From: Aved-18 sp964606665
Lineage (GTDB): Bacteria; Cyanobacteriota; Vampirovibrionia; Obscuribacterales; Obscuribacteraceae
Length of the DNA: 64,000 bases
Reading direction: 5' to 3'
Assembly: GCA_964606665.1 (NCBI GenBank)
Contig: CAZSHS010000010.1
Span: 1-64,000 of the forward strand
Position numbers and translations under genes: made by a program. Positions 44,718-53,714 of this stretch are shown here, piece after piece (the first letter of the stretch is position 1; each line of letters begins with the position of its first letter). The notes below the pieces were generated by a model. The model saw nothing but the letters and a program-made list of their open reading frames with translations, had not been told where the DNA came from and ran no database searches.

Positions 44718-46220
44718 ATGGTAAGTACCGTCGCTAAATCGAAGGTCAATGTTGACCGTCAATGGCAATCATTCATCGATGGCAAAGCAGAAAAGGGCGC
44801 AACTGAGCGCCAACTCTACAATCCTGCCGATGGCAGCCCTCTTTGCAAAGTTTCTGAAGCAGACGCAAAAATGGTTGAGAAAGCAATAAAAGTCGCGCGC
44901 AAAGCCTTTGACGAAGGTCCATGGCCCAGAATGACCGCCTATGATCGCGCCAAAGTTTTATTTGCAATTGCAGACAAAATTGAAGAGCACCAAGAAGAAT
45001 TAGCCGAGCTTGAATCGCTCAACCAGGGCAAGCCTTTACGCGAAGCCCAATACGACATCTCAGATGCGGCAAACTGCTTCCGCTATTACGCTGGACTTAT
45101 CACCAAGCCAAATGGTCAGCACGTACCAGTTCCAGCCAACTCCGAAACTACAGTTGTACGCGAACCCATTGGTGTATGCGGACAAATCGTTCCCTGGAAT
45201 TTTCCAATGCTGATGGCTTGCTGGAAATTTGCACCATCGCTTGGCGCTGGCAACACAGTAGTGTTAAAACCAAGTGAATACACACCGCTTTCCACTATCC
45301 GACTAGTTGAATTAATGCACGAATGCGGTCTTCCTGCTGGTGTATTGAATATCGTTCTTGGCGATGGCAAAACAGCAGGTGCCCCTTTGGCGGAAAGCAA
45401 ATTGGTAGACAAAGTAGCATTTACCGGCTCGGTTCGCACCGGTAAAGTCATTGCTCAAGCCGCTTTGGGCAACTTGAAAAAAGTTACGCTTGAATTGGGT
45501 GGCAAATCTCCAATGGTTGTTTTCCCTGACATGGATTTAGATACAGCCGTCGACTACGCCTTGTTTGCGATCTACTGCAACGCAGGACAAGTCTGCTCTG
45601 CTGGCTCCCGTTTTGTTGTACATGAATCTATCCACGATAAATTCGTTGCCAAAATGACTGAACGTGCCAAAAAAATTAGAGTCGGCCCAGGAAATGATCC
45701 TGAAACTGAAATGGGTCCGCTTGTTTCAGCCCAGCAATTGAAAACAGTTACCGATTACATTGAAGTGGGCAAAAAAGAAGGTGCCAAAATTGCTTTTGGC
45801 GGAAATGTTTTGACTGGTGGCAAATATGGCCAAGGATATTATGTCGAACCTACTTTATTTGTAGATGTGAAACCTGACATGCGCATCGTTCAAGAAGAAA
45901 TTTTTGGACCAGTGGCTGTAGTGCAAAAATTCAAAACCGAAGAAGAAGCAATCGAACTTGCTAACGGCACTGACTTTGGTCTTGCCGGAGCTGTCTTCAC
46001 CAATGACCTGGCTCTTGCTCATCGCGTAGTGAAAGCTTTGCGCTGTGGCATCACATGGGTTAATGGATATCACTTCACTTATAACGAAGTGCCATGGGGC
46101 GGCTATCGTCAATCAGGATGGGGACGTGAACTCGGAACCTTCGGACTTGACGCTTACACTGAAGTGAAGCAAATAAACGTGAATCTAGACAAAGGACCAA
46201 TAGGCTGGTTCGAAAAATAA
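44718..46220 (+). CDS. NAD(P)-dependent aldehyde dehydrogenase
   Basis: 500 residues from ATG 44718, with AAGGGGGG upstream; the frame runs back to 44637. All ALDH landmarks are present: VPWNFPMLMACWKFAPSLGAGN (cofactor), VAFTGSVRTGK, the glutamate in LELGGKSP and the nucleophile in NAGQVCSAGSR, then EEIFGPV and the C-terminal PWGGYRQSG. The pattern is closest to betaine/gamma-aminobutyraldehyde-type ALDHs, which oxidise small aldehydes to acids. It stands alone, with a strong terminator at 46243-46277. Confidence 0.95.
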   Translation: MVSTVAKSKVNVDRQWQSFIDGKAEKGATERQLYNPADGSPLCKVSEADAKMVEKAIKVARKAFDEGPWPRMTAYDRAKVLFAIADKIEEHQEELAELESLNQGKPLREAQYDISDAANCFRYYAGLITKPNGQHVPVPANSETTVVREPIGVCGQIVPWNFPMLMACWKFAPSLGAGNTVVLKPSEYTPLSTIRLVELMHECGLPAGVLNIVLGDGKTAGAPLAESKLVDKVAFTGSVRTGKVIAQAALGNLKKVTLELGGKSPMVVFPDMDLDTAVDYALFAIYCNAGQVCSAGSRFVVHESIHDKFVAKMTERAKKIRVGPGNDPETEMGPLVSAQQLKTVTDYIEVGKKEGAKIAFGGNVLTGGKYGQGYYVEPTLFVDVKPDMRIVQEEIFGPVAVVQKFKTEEEAIELANGTDFGLAGAVFTNDLALAHRVVKALRCGITWVNGYHFTYNEVPWGGYRQSGWGRELGTFGLDAYTEVKQINVNLDKGPIGWFEK

Positions 46221-46242
46221 GATCTGATTTCTTAAAAAAATG

Positions 46243-46277
46243 GAGAGCCGACACTTAAATTCGGCTCTCTTTTTTTT
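46243..46277 (+). terminator. Rho-independent terminator of the aldehyde dehydrogenase gene
   Basis: GAGAGCCGA (46243-46251) pairs with TCGGCTCTC (46261-46269), a 9-bp stem with a 9-base loop, followed by eight T's to 46277. Confidence 0.92.
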
Positions 46278-46633
46278 GAAAATATTAGCCTTTTTTGAAA
46301 GCTCGCTCCAGTGGGACTCTACCGTCACCAAAAACGTAATCCGATATCGGATTACGTTTTTGGTGACGACAAGTGATTGGCATAATTCAAAAAAATCGTG
46401 CTAGTAGGAAGGTAAGAATTAAAGTTGAACCCGGCAGGTATACCATTTAATAATTAAATCAGTCCAAATGGCCAACTAATGTCGCCAAGGCAAAAACAAT
46501 TCAAAACGGTCATTCCTGCCGCATTCATTTCCCATCAGTCAAGCTGGTGTGATTACTATTTTTAAGTTATCCATTTTAACCAGCATCTTACGACTTTGAA
46601 AAGCCACCAAATCTGGTGCACTCACCAAGCCTT
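46278..46633. other. Intergenic stretch without a gene
   Basis: Between the convergent aldehyde dehydrogenase and BI-1 genes. It holds the 46-bp palindrome (46323-46368) and its AT-rich flank; I see no further gene or RNA signature. Confidence 0.6.
46323..46368. repeat. Perfect 46-bp palindrome, copy 1 of a dispersed repeat
   Basis: Each half is 23 bases and exactly the reverse complement of the other; the centre is GTAATCCGATATCGGATTAC. The arms end in CGTCACC and GGTGACG. As RNA it would fold into a near loop-less hairpin followed by no T run, so it is not a standard terminator. Its right flank is also similar to that of copy 2 at 51147. Confidence 0.95.
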
Positions 46634-47437
46634 CTATCTGCTGCGCAACTTATACAACAAACGCAAAATTTCAAGATAAAGCCAAATTAGAGTGACTAGC
46701 AATCCAAAAGCACCATACCATTCCATGTGTTTGGCAGCATGCTTTTCCACACCAGTCTCGATAAAATCGAAATCTAGCACTAAATTGAGTGCAGCAATAG
46801 TGACGATAAAAAGACTAAGTCCTATTCCAACAAAGCCAGTGTCGTAAATAGGCTTGATTGGCAAATGAAAGAACGTAACACAAACAATATTGACTAAGTA
46901 AAGAACAAAAATTCCTAGCGTAGCCGATATAACACCTAATTTGAAGTTTTCAGTTGCTTTAACGATTTTCGATGTGTACGCAAAGAGCAAAGCAAGAAAA
47001 ACACAAATAGTTAGACCGACTGATTGCACAACTAGTCCTGGGTATTTGGCTTCGTAAAAGGCAGATATACATCCAATTGCCAGTCCTTTGAATGCAGCGT
47101 AGAAAGGTGATAGAGCCGGTGCCAACCGGTCATTCATACAAATGACAAGACCGACAACCAAACCAACCAAAGAACTTCCTATTGCCCAAGGGATAAGACT
47201 TGCAGGACTGGTGGCAAATGCATAATGCCAGGTAACACCGGCTGATACAACAGTAATAGCCAGGAGCAGAAAGCTTTTGTTGACAGTGCCTTGCAGAGTC
47301 ATCGACTCGCCTGAAGCTCTAACACCCGCACCTAAACTCGAACCGCCAGTTCCAGAATCAGAGACTTGGTCTTGAGGCTTGTCAAACACACCTTCTCTCA
47401 AAACTGGATTGCTGGTCTTAAACGTTTTCTTGTCCAT
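46634..47437 (-). CDS. Bax inhibitor-1/YccA-family membrane protein
   Basis: 267 residues. After a soluble N-terminus of about 45 residues come seven membrane helices, with SSLVGLVVGLVICMNDRLAP, FKGLAIGCISAFYEAKYPGL and EWYGAFGLLVTLIWLYLEIL. This is the long-N-terminus BI-1 subgroup often called YccA/BaxI_1. Relatives such as YetJ are pH-sensitive calcium leak channels; the same role here is inference. It has a 217-base gap to the divergent histidine kinase. Confidence 0.9.
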   Translation of the reverse strand: MDKKTFKTSNPVLREGVFDKPQDQVSDSGTGGSSLGAGVRASGESMTLQGTVNKSFLLLAITVVSAGVTWHYAFATSPASLIPWAIGSSLVGLVVGLVICMNDRLAPALSPFYAAFKGLAIGCISAFYEAKYPGLVVQSVGLTICVFLALLFAYTSKIVKATENFKLGVISATLGIFVLYLVNIVCVTFFHLPIKPIYDTGFVGIGLSLFIVTIAALNLVLDFDFIETGVEKHAAKHMEWYGAFGLLVTLIWLYLEILRLLYKLRSR

Positions 47438-47654
47438 TGCTTGCTCCGAATCTCATAATTGAATTGAAATAAGAGTTTCCTTTATTATTATTCCCAGTTT
47501 GGTCGAAATGCAATGTTAATACGCACCTTAGGTCGGCAAAGAAGCTCCACTTGGCATTTCGCCTTAATTAGCACAGCAATCTACTTAAAATGCTAATTGA
47601 TAAAAACACAAACGTCCCATTAAACTATGCTTTTCGCCAATCGGAGCAAACAAC

Positions 47655-48752
47655 TTGACGAGCTTGAATGAAGTTTCAGACTATAGAAGCAGACAACTTG
47701 CTGCAATTGTCGAATCCAGTACGGACGCAATTATTAGTTTTAGGCTCGATGGCACGGTCATAAGCTGGAACTCAGGTGCCCAACAACTATTTGGTTACTC
47801 AGTTGAATCCAGTATCGGTAAAGGTTTGCGCCAAATTATTGGCTCAGAATGCGAGCCCATTCTCGACGGTATCAAGAAAGACAAAAAGATGGACAACCTG
47901 GAATTCATCCACGCCACACCTGATGGCAAGTTGATTTATCTATCTCTGAGCGTTTCTGCCATAAAGGACGATGAAGGACAGGTAAGTAGTGGAGCGGCAA
48001 TTTTTCGCGACATTACTCAGATGAAGCAGGCCGAGAGCGAGCTACTTCGCACATCTCAACAGTTAGCACAGTCAAACAAAGAATTAGAAGAGTTCGCCTG
48101 GATTGCGGCACACGACTTGAAAGAGCCTGTGCGCACAATGGGGACTTATTCGCGATTACTCAAAGACGAATATGGTCCAGAATTAGACGAGCAAGCGCAG
48201 CAATTTCTAGATTTCATTCATTCCGCTGCTGGAAAAGCAATGGCAAGAATTGATGACGTTCTTAAATTCAGTGCTGTTGGACGCGAAAAATTTATTGCCG
48301 TGCCGGTTAACTTGAACGAAGTCCTGAGTTCTGTACAAGAGGATATTCAACTAGTAATCCGAGAATCTAAAGCGGAAATCACAATCGAGCCGCTGCCAAA
48401 AGTAAGCGGTAATTTTCACTACCTCACTCAGCTTTTTCAAAACTTACTGGCAAATGCAATTAAATACAGGTCCGAGAGCACCACACCTAAAATCAAAGTT
48501 TATGCAGAAAAAGAGGGTGGACTTGTCAACATAGTTGTGCAGGATAATGGCATCGGCTTTTCGATGGACGACTCCACTCGAATCTTCAGAATGTTCCAAA
48601 GACTTCATCCCGAAACCAGGTATGCAGGGACAGGTCTAGGTCTTGCCATGTGCAAAAAAATCGTTGAATTGCACGGTGGTATCATCAATGTTGAATCAGA
48701 AGAAGGCAAAGGCTCCAAGTTCATTGTCAGTCTGCCTGTCGCATCTAAATAA
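47655..48752 (+). CDS. PAS-domain sensor histidine kinase (phytochrome-type kinase core)
   Basis: 365 residues, soluble, starting at TTG 47655 with GGAG upstream. An N-terminal PAS domain (about 12-130: IVESSTDAIISFRLDGTVISWN, GAAIFRDIT) is followed by a dimerisation helix pair with the phospho-acceptor His near 153 (AHDLKEPVR), and a HATPase domain with NLLANAIKY, DNGIGF and GTGLGLAMC. The kinase core is that seen in bacteriophytochrome-like kinases, whose partners are often Rcp1-type response regulators. The XRE-receiver protein at 50222 has exactly that type of receiver and is a likely partner. Confidence 0.93.
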   Translation: MTSLNEVSDYRSRQLAAIVESSTDAIISFRLDGTVISWNSGAQQLFGYSVESSIGKGLRQIIGSECEPILDGIKKDKKMDNLEFIHATPDGKLIYLSLSVSAIKDDEGQVSSGAAIFRDITQMKQAESELLRTSQQLAQSNKELEEFAWIAAHDLKEPVRTMGTYSRLLKDEYGPELDEQAQQFLDFIHSAAGKAMARIDDVLKFSAVGREKFIAVPVNLNEVLSSVQEDIQLVIRESKAEITIEPLPKVSGNFHYLTQLFQNLLANAIKYRSESTTPKIKVYAEKEGGLVNIVVQDNGIGFSMDDSTRIFRMFQRLHPETRYAGTGLGLAMCKKIVELHGGIINVESEEGKGSKFIVSLPVASK

Positions 48753-48959
48753 CTATGAAACTAAGTCAAGTTTTAAGTGGTATTAAATTCGACACCATTA
48801 AAAGAGTATTCTACCCCTGAATTAAAATTTCACACTCAAATCGAGATTTAGAGCGCATCTTCAAGCACCCCTTTGCGCCAAGGCACTGCAAGCAGCATAT
48901 TGCGCTAGGAAGTGCACATAAGCATGCAATAGCAAATGCGACACAAGGGGTACATCACA

Positions 48960-50134
48960 ATGAACCGAGCATATTCTAAATCAACATTGTTTTCGAGGTT
49001 GGCGTTTTCGCTCTTAATGATAAGCGTTAGTGTCGTCGCGGCACAGCCTGGTCAATCAGAGGTAGTGGAGAGAAATATTCAAATAAATGGAGATGGTTCA
49101 TCAACCACAACCATCACTACCACAAAACAAGTTGCACCACTTTCAGGGACTGTTATTACACAATCGTCTCCCGGAGTAATATCAGGTAATTGGGTCTATT
49201 TAGACTCCAGAAGAAGAGAGATTGAGCACATAATAGCTGAGCGTCAGGCAACTGGAACTTTGTCCAGTACAGATTCGATACGCTTGAGAGCATTAATAGA
49301 TGCTTTTAATTCTGATTTTAATCGAGCTGTAGCTTCAGGCTATTCAATTGATTCAGCAATTCCATTAGCAACTAGACTCGACTCAATTTCTCGTGATCTA
49401 GTTACTTATGCAAGAGTTAGCCCGATGAGCAGCCTGGTCTATCTAGACCCCGCAACTGGATCTCGAACAATAAGGACTGTGACAACTACTACAACCACTT
49501 CACCAGATATGGTGAATGCTCCAATGATTGTATCGTCACCATTTGGAAGTTCGAGCAAAGTTGTGTCAATTACAACTGTAGAACCACGAGTCATTCGCGA
49601 AAGTATTAAAGAACGTCACGACAGACTAGTAGAGCTTATTTCAGCGGGTCTAGCATCCGGCAATATCTCTGCCGCTCAAGCTGCTGTGTATCGAAGACAA
49701 CTCGACGATCTGGCAACTCTGCAAGCCGGCTTTGATCGAGGAGGAACCATTACTTACGCAAATTACTTACCCATCGCCTATCAATATGATATGCTCCGGA
49801 CCCAGCTCGTCCCCGTAGTAAAATCACCCACAATCACTGTGGCTCCATTAATCGAAGGTAGCAGACTTTATCTTACTTCAGACAAAGTGGTGGCATTCGA
49901 CGACATGATGGGTCGCCGCGCAGGACTGGAGTCCAAGATTAGTNNNNNNNNNNGACGATGGGCCGACTATCATCTTCTAAAGCAGCAGAACTACGAGGAC
50001 GATTGGATAGAATTGGATCGCTTGAAGGTAGTTATAGAAACTCAAACGGAAAAATGAGTGATGAAGAAGCGAAAAAACTCTATGATGAATTCGATAGAAT
50101 TGGCTCAGCTCTTGATCATGCAATTCACATGTAA
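48960..50134 (+). CDS. Exported helical-repeat protein, interrupted by an assembly gap
   Basis: About 390 residues if the gap is mended. Start ATG 48960; ATG-less frame upstream to 48936. Signal peptide (FSRLAFSLLMISVSVVAAQP). Three similar units of about 60 residues follow, each with an ELI..GLASGNIS or GTLSS turn and a DxL..L helix. The 10 N's at 49944-49953 break the third. The frame after the gap that continues the repeat is GRLSSSKAAELRGRLDRIG to the TAA at 50132-50134. The frame that would follow 10 N's gives an unrelated C-terminus ending at 50057. The family is unknown. Confidence 0.75.
49944..49953. other. Assembly gap (10 N)
   Basis: Ten N's inside the helical-repeat gene. Frame continuity requires a true length of 2 modulo 3, so 10 is a placeholder; repeat alignment predicts about 8. 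Confidence 0.95.
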
Positions 50135-50165
50135 CTCGAAGCTAAGTGAAGTGAAGTGCACTGCA

Positions 50166-50200
50166 CTGAACTGAACTGAACTGAACTGAACTGAACTGAA
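50166..50200. repeat. Pentanucleotide tandem repeat (CTGAA)7
   Basis: Seven perfect CTGAA units, with degenerate units on both sides (GTGAA, GTGCA, CTGCA before; CTGCG after). It fills the gap between the convergent repeat-protein gene and the XRE-receiver gene. Because 5 is not a multiple of 3, length changes would shift any frame crossing it, but none does. Confidence 0.9.
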
Positions 50201-50221
50201 CTGCGCAGAACTACACTTTAA

Positions 50222-50893
50222 CTAGTTCATTGAGGGCATTTTGGTGGTGGAAAACCAATAAGTTAGTACACCATCAATTGCTTTTTCATAAGAAGTAGGG
50301 TCAAGCGGCTTTGTTAAAAATGAATTGGCGAAATGGAAATAGGTTTTCTTGATATCGTCTGGTCTTGATGACGTAGTGAGAATGATGATTGGAATGTGCC
50401 TTAAAGCCTCGTTACTCTTAATATCAGTTAGGATTTCATGCCCGGAGCGACCAGGCAAATTCAAATCCAAAAATATTATATCGGGAGGCGGATCACCCAC
50501 ACCTTTTCTTAATTCTTCTAATCTGTATTGAACTTCCTGACCAGTTTGTAAAACCTGAACAGTTGCTGTGTGTGCAGTTAAATTTACACACCTTTTGAAC
50601 ATGAATATATCAGCAGGATTGTCTTCAATCAACAAGACCTTGATGGCTGAACTTGTATTTTTGGCAAGCTCTTCCGCTTCAATAACTAGTCCTGAAGCTG
50701 TTAGCTCCAAAGCGTCAGCAATCGAAACCAAACTTTCTAGACTGAGGTTTTTTGCTCCGCGCTCAATATTATTTATAAAAGTCCTGTGCAATCCAGCACG
50801 TTCGGCAAGTTCTATTTGAGAAATGCCAATTTTCTCTCTTTGAGCCCTAATCGCTTTTCCAATAGCTCCAAGTAATGCTTGTGAATCTGCCAT
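50222..50893 (-). CDS. XRE helix-turn-helix fused to a C-terminal response-regulator receiver domain
   Basis: 223 residues. Residues 8-65 are an XRE/Cro helix-turn-helix (IGISQIELAERAGLHRTFIN NIERG, approximately). Residues 86-212 are a receiver with the acidic pair in VLLIEDNPAD, the phospho-acceptor Asp near 143 (FLDLNLPG), the Thr switch in IILTTSS and the Lys in LTKPLDP. The receiver is of the Rcp1 type that pairs with phytochrome-like kinases. The domain order is unusual: DNA-binding domain first, receiver last. It lies about 1.5 kb from the PAS kinase at 47655, the obvious candidate partner. Confidence 0.92.
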   Translation of the reverse strand: MADSQALLGAIGKAIRAQREKIGISQIELAERAGLHRTFINNIERGAKNLSLESLVSIADALELTASGLVIEAEELAKNTSSAIKVLLIEDNPADIFMFKRCVNLTAHTATVQVLQTGQEVQYRLEELRKGVGDPPPDIIFLDLNLPGRSGHEILTDIKSNEALRHIPIIILTTSSRPDDIKKTYFHFANSFLTKPLDPTSYEKAIDGVLTYWFSTTKMPSMN

Positions 50894-51146
50894 AAATATG
50901 CCCGAGCCTTGTATCTTTTATACTACTGCCAATTCTACAACTTTTATTGGCAATCGAACACGCTTAAACTTTATTAATTTTCCAGAACTCTAGAGCCTGA
51001 CTGCCCGAGAGGCTATTTCGCCATTTTAAAACTTTTACCAAATTGCACTCTATGGAGTACAGCCCCTTGCTGTCCAGGGAAGAATAGTAGTATATTGAAT
51101 ACAGAGACAGACTGAACTATGACTCGCAATTCAAAGCCTCCAACCC

Positions 51147-51170
51147 AAAACGTAATCCGATATCGGTTTA
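51147..51170. repeat. Dispersed palindrome, copy 2 (right arm decayed)
   Basis: AAAACGTAATCCGATATCGG is kept exactly, but the right arm reads TTTAAGTGATCC instead of ATTACGTTTT. GGTGAC follows at 51181, and then a TCAAAAAAAT stretch that also follows copy 1, so copies 1 and 2 seem to be one longer repeat of about 80 bases. Its centre is about 70 bases upstream of ATG 51232. Confidence 0.85.
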
Positions 51171-51231
51171 AGTGATCCTTGGTGACAAGGGGTTCAGATC
51201 AAAAAAATTGCAAAATCTGGAGATTCAAATC

Positions 51232-51666
51232 ATGTTCCTTTTAACTAATGTCAGACCCATCAAAAGTTCAAAGAAAGCCAATACAGACCAGAGATTTGAA
51301 TTAAGTTACATGACAGAAATTCGTCGCGCAAAAAGCAAACTCACCTTAAGACCTGGCTCTGAGGCTAGCTTCGACCATTTAGCAAGCCTCTTAAAAGAAG
51401 CTCCTGAAAATCTGCACAATGTCCTTGCCAAAAAACCTGCAATATCCACAATAAATAACGAAGTACTACAATCACAATATTTAAGTCAGAGGATTTCAGA
51501 TCTTCTCAGTAAATTGACTGACCACGAAAATGAAGTAATAGCTTCTCACTTTGCAATAGAGCGTCAAGCTTGTCAAATTGATGCTAAACCTAGAATTGCT
51601 TATCTTGCAGAGCGAAGACTTAAGAAATTGGTTCCACAAAGAGAACTGGGTAATTTCTTAGCCTAA
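51232..51666 (+). CDS. Small protein of unknown function
   Basis: 144 residues from ATG 51232, chosen because GGAG lies about 9 bases upstream; the frame opens at 51172. It is basic and mainly helical, with an N-terminal MFLLTNVRPIKSSKKA and no signal peptide or membrane segment. I do not recognise a family. It is flanked by the XRE-receiver regulator and a small XRE gene. A copy of the dispersed palindrome lies just upstream. Confidence 0.55.
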   Translation: MFLLTNVRPIKSSKKANTDQRFELSYMTEIRRAKSKLTLRPGSEASFDHLASLLKEAPENLHNVLAKKPAISTINNEVLQSQYLSQRISDLLSKLTDHENEVIASHFAIERQACQIDAKPRIAYLAERRLKKLVPQRELGNFLA

Positions 51667-51773
51667 AGCTAAGTTTTCTTACAAAAAATCTAGTCGGAAA
51701 GAGAGCGACTCTTAGTCTATATTAGTTCGCCAAAACATTGACAGGATGCCGCTCTTTGAGCACTGAGACATAA

Positions 51774-52043
51774 ATGATGAGCTATAACCAGACTATGAAA
51801 AACAATGTAAACCCATTTCAATCAGATCATTCTTCCTTAATAGAAGTTGTAACTAAATTGAGAGAAGAAGAGGGTCTGACTCAAAAAGCCTTGGCACAGA
51901 AAATTGGATGTTTGGAGTCTACAATTGAAAAATTTGAAAATGGTGATACTTTCAGCCTGATTCTTCTGTATCAAATTTGCAACGGTTTAAATGTGTCCTT
52001 CATGGACGTATTGAGAAACTCTGCATCTCAGCAAGAAGAATAA
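51774..52043 (+). CDS. Small XRE-family helix-turn-helix protein
   Basis: 89 residues. The XRE fold is LREEEGLTQKALAQKIGCLESTIEKFENGDTFSLILLYQICNGL, with a short C-terminal tail. The first methionine is at 51774; ATG 51777 and a third at 51795 are alternatives. It ends 2 bases before the patatin gene, so the two are probably cotranscribed and it may control that operon. Confidence 0.85.
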   Translation: MMSYNQTMKNNVNPFQSDHSSLIEVVTKLREEEGLTQKALAQKIGCLESTIEKFENGDTFSLILLYQICNGLNVSFMDVLRNSASQQEE

Positions 52044-52045
52044 CA

Positions 52046-53017
52046 ATGAAAGTCAAATCAATCTTACTATCTTTGTTTTTGGGCTTGAATACTTTCGCTC
52101 AAAGTTTGCCCGCCTGGTCTCAAGATGGAGCTAAAAAAAAGACTATCGCTTTGGTGCTTGGTGGAGGTGGCGCCCGCGGTGCTGCACACATTGGTGTAAT
52201 TAAAGTTCTTGAAGAAAACGGGTTGCGTCCCGATATAGTGGTAGGAACGAGCATGGGAGCCATTGTTGGCGGACTGTATGCATGTGGCGTTCCAATAGAT
52301 AAGTTAGAAAAGGTCACACAAGATGGATCAATTAAAAGAGCTTTTAAACCTGTTCCCATTTCTTTGCAAATAATAAAAAAAGGGGCTAAGAAAGTATTGT
52401 TCTGGCGCAAAAAATCGGTTGCCGGTTTTTACACAGGCGAGTCATTGGCTAAATTTATCAACCAAACCGCCGGTGATGAAAACAACAAAATCGAAAACTT
52501 CCCTATGCGTTATGCCGCGGTGGTGGTCGATTTGAAAGACGCGAAAGCCTACAGACTTGAGAAAGGCGACTTGGGCATGGCAGCTCGAGCAAGCTCTTCA
52601 CTTCCGCCTCTGTTCAGTCCCGTCTGCCAGGATGGACACGCTTACGCCGATGGTGGCATTCGTGCCAACGTTCCCGTGATTCCAGCGCGAGAAATGGGTG
52701 CAGATTATGTGATCGCAGTCAACGTAGACGAAATCATCAAGCCGATTGAAGAGAAAGATCTACACACTTACAACAGTCTAACCAACCGAATGACTTCAAT
52801 TATTATCACAGCTCGTGACGAAACTGTAATGAAGCAAGCTGACGTTGTGCTTCAGCCAGATGTAGCCGGAATTCCAATCATCTCTGTTGAAAGTAAAGAC
52901 TATACAAAAGCAATGGAAGCAGGAGTAACAGTCGCTCGCTCTAAATTAAATGAGTTGAAAAAAGTTTTTGCTATGCGCGATGGTGCAAATATGAAGCTTG
53001 GAAGCAAGCCTGAGTAA
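52046..53017 (+). CDS. Exported patatin-like phospholipase
   Basis: 323 residues from ATG 52046; the open frame runs back to 51977 within the XRE gene. A signal peptide (SILLSLFLGLNTFAQSLPAW) precedes the patatin domain. The oxyanion motif is GGGGARGAAHIGV, the nucleophile elbow is GTSMG, and the second catalytic residue is in the DGG of YADGGIRANVPV. The plan is that of RssA/YjjU-type serine hydrolases that act on phospholipids, here in the periplasm or outside. A small Ser-rich protein gene follows. Confidence 0.94.
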   Translation: MKVKSILLSLFLGLNTFAQSLPAWSQDGAKKKTIALVLGGGGARGAAHIGVIKVLEENGLRPDIVVGTSMGAIVGGLYACGVPIDKLEKVTQDGSIKRAFKPVPISLQIIKKGAKKVLFWRKKSVAGFYTGESLAKFINQTAGDENNKIENFPMRYAAVVVDLKDAKAYRLEKGDLGMAARASSSLPPLFSPVCQDGHAYADGGIRANVPVIPAREMGADYVIAVNVDEIIKPIEEKDLHTYNSLTNRMTSIIITARDETVMKQADVVLQPDVAGIPIISVESKDYTKAMEAGVTVARSKLNELKKVFAMRDGANMKLGSKPE

Positions 53018-53063
53018 AATTAGCTTATAATGTGAGCCCTTGAAACGGGAGGGTTCGATTTCA

Positions 53064-53609
53064 ATGTTTTTTATCAAGAATTTTAATACCGCGATTCTTT
53101 CATCTGTTATCACTGGTACTTGCTTATTAAGCTCAGCTTCACTTCAAACTTTAGCCCAAAGCTCTAGTTCAAGCTCTAGTTCAAGTTCAAGTTCAAGTTC
53201 GAATGAAGAAACTCAGGCTACACGCGGAGTGGGATTTAGACAAACGAACAAATTTGAATTCAAATATAAAGAGCGCATCAAAACTTACGAAGACCAAATT
53301 CAGATGGGACTTAAACGCGGCTGGCTTAGCACGCAAGATGCAGAAACTTTTGGCTCACGTCTTTCAAAATTAAAAGAAATGGAAGCCAGTGTAAGCGCAA
53401 ATGGTTATCCCAAAGCCGAACTTGACACGCTTGAGCAAGAAATCACCAAATTCAATAAGGAATTTAGTGATGCGGGACAAAAAACTAAATCTGTAGCAAC
53501 ACCGCAAGCAGCACCAAAAGCAACACCGCAAGCAGCACCAAAAATTGCGCCAACTAAAGCAAAGTCTCAACCAAAGAAAACGACCAAAAATTCGGTCAAA
53601 GCTAAATAA
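53064..53609 (+). CDS. Exported protein with polyserine run and Ala-Pro-Lys tail
   Basis: 181 residues from ATG 53064, with GGGAGGG upstream; the frame opens at 53040. The signal peptide is TAILSSVITGTCLLSSASLQ. Then come 15 serines coded by alternating AGY and TCN codons, a helical part (about 60-140: YKERIKTYEDQIQMGLKRGW), and a low-complexity tail with two copies of ATPQAAPK. The helical part resembles units of the 48960 protein (YEDQI..GLKRGWLSTQDAETFGSRL), so they may be distant relatives. A terminator follows. Confidence 0.72.
   Translation: MFFIKNFNTAILSSVITGTCLLSSASLQTLAQSSSSSSSSSSSSSSNEETQATRGVGFRQTNKFEFKYKERIKTYEDQIQMGLKRGWLSTQDAETFGSRLSKLKEMEASVSANGYPKAELDTLEQEITKFNKEFSDAGQKTKSVATPQAAPKATPQAAPKIAPTKAKSQPKKTTKNSVKAK
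53496..53543. repeat. Perfect 24-bp tandem duplication
   Basis: Two identical 24-base units (53496-53519 and 53520-53543), coding ATPQAAPK twice in the tail of the Ser-rich protein. Perfect identity suggests a recent event. Confidence 0.9.
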
Positions 53610-53637
53610 TCTCAAAATAAACTTGTTTCAAATAATA

Positions 53638-53663
53638 AAACAGCCTCCAAATGGGGGCTGTTT
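53638..53663 (+). terminator. Hairpin terminator after the Ser-rich protein gene
   Basis: AAACAGCCTCC pairs with GGGGGCTGTTT (one G-T pair) around AAAT. The trailing T run is weak (TTTCGTTT). It stands between convergent genes and may serve both. Confidence 0.7.
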
Positions 53664-53714
53664 CGTTTCTGTTTAAGGAGGAGGGCGTACAAAAATATTT
53701 ATTGTTTCTAAGTT

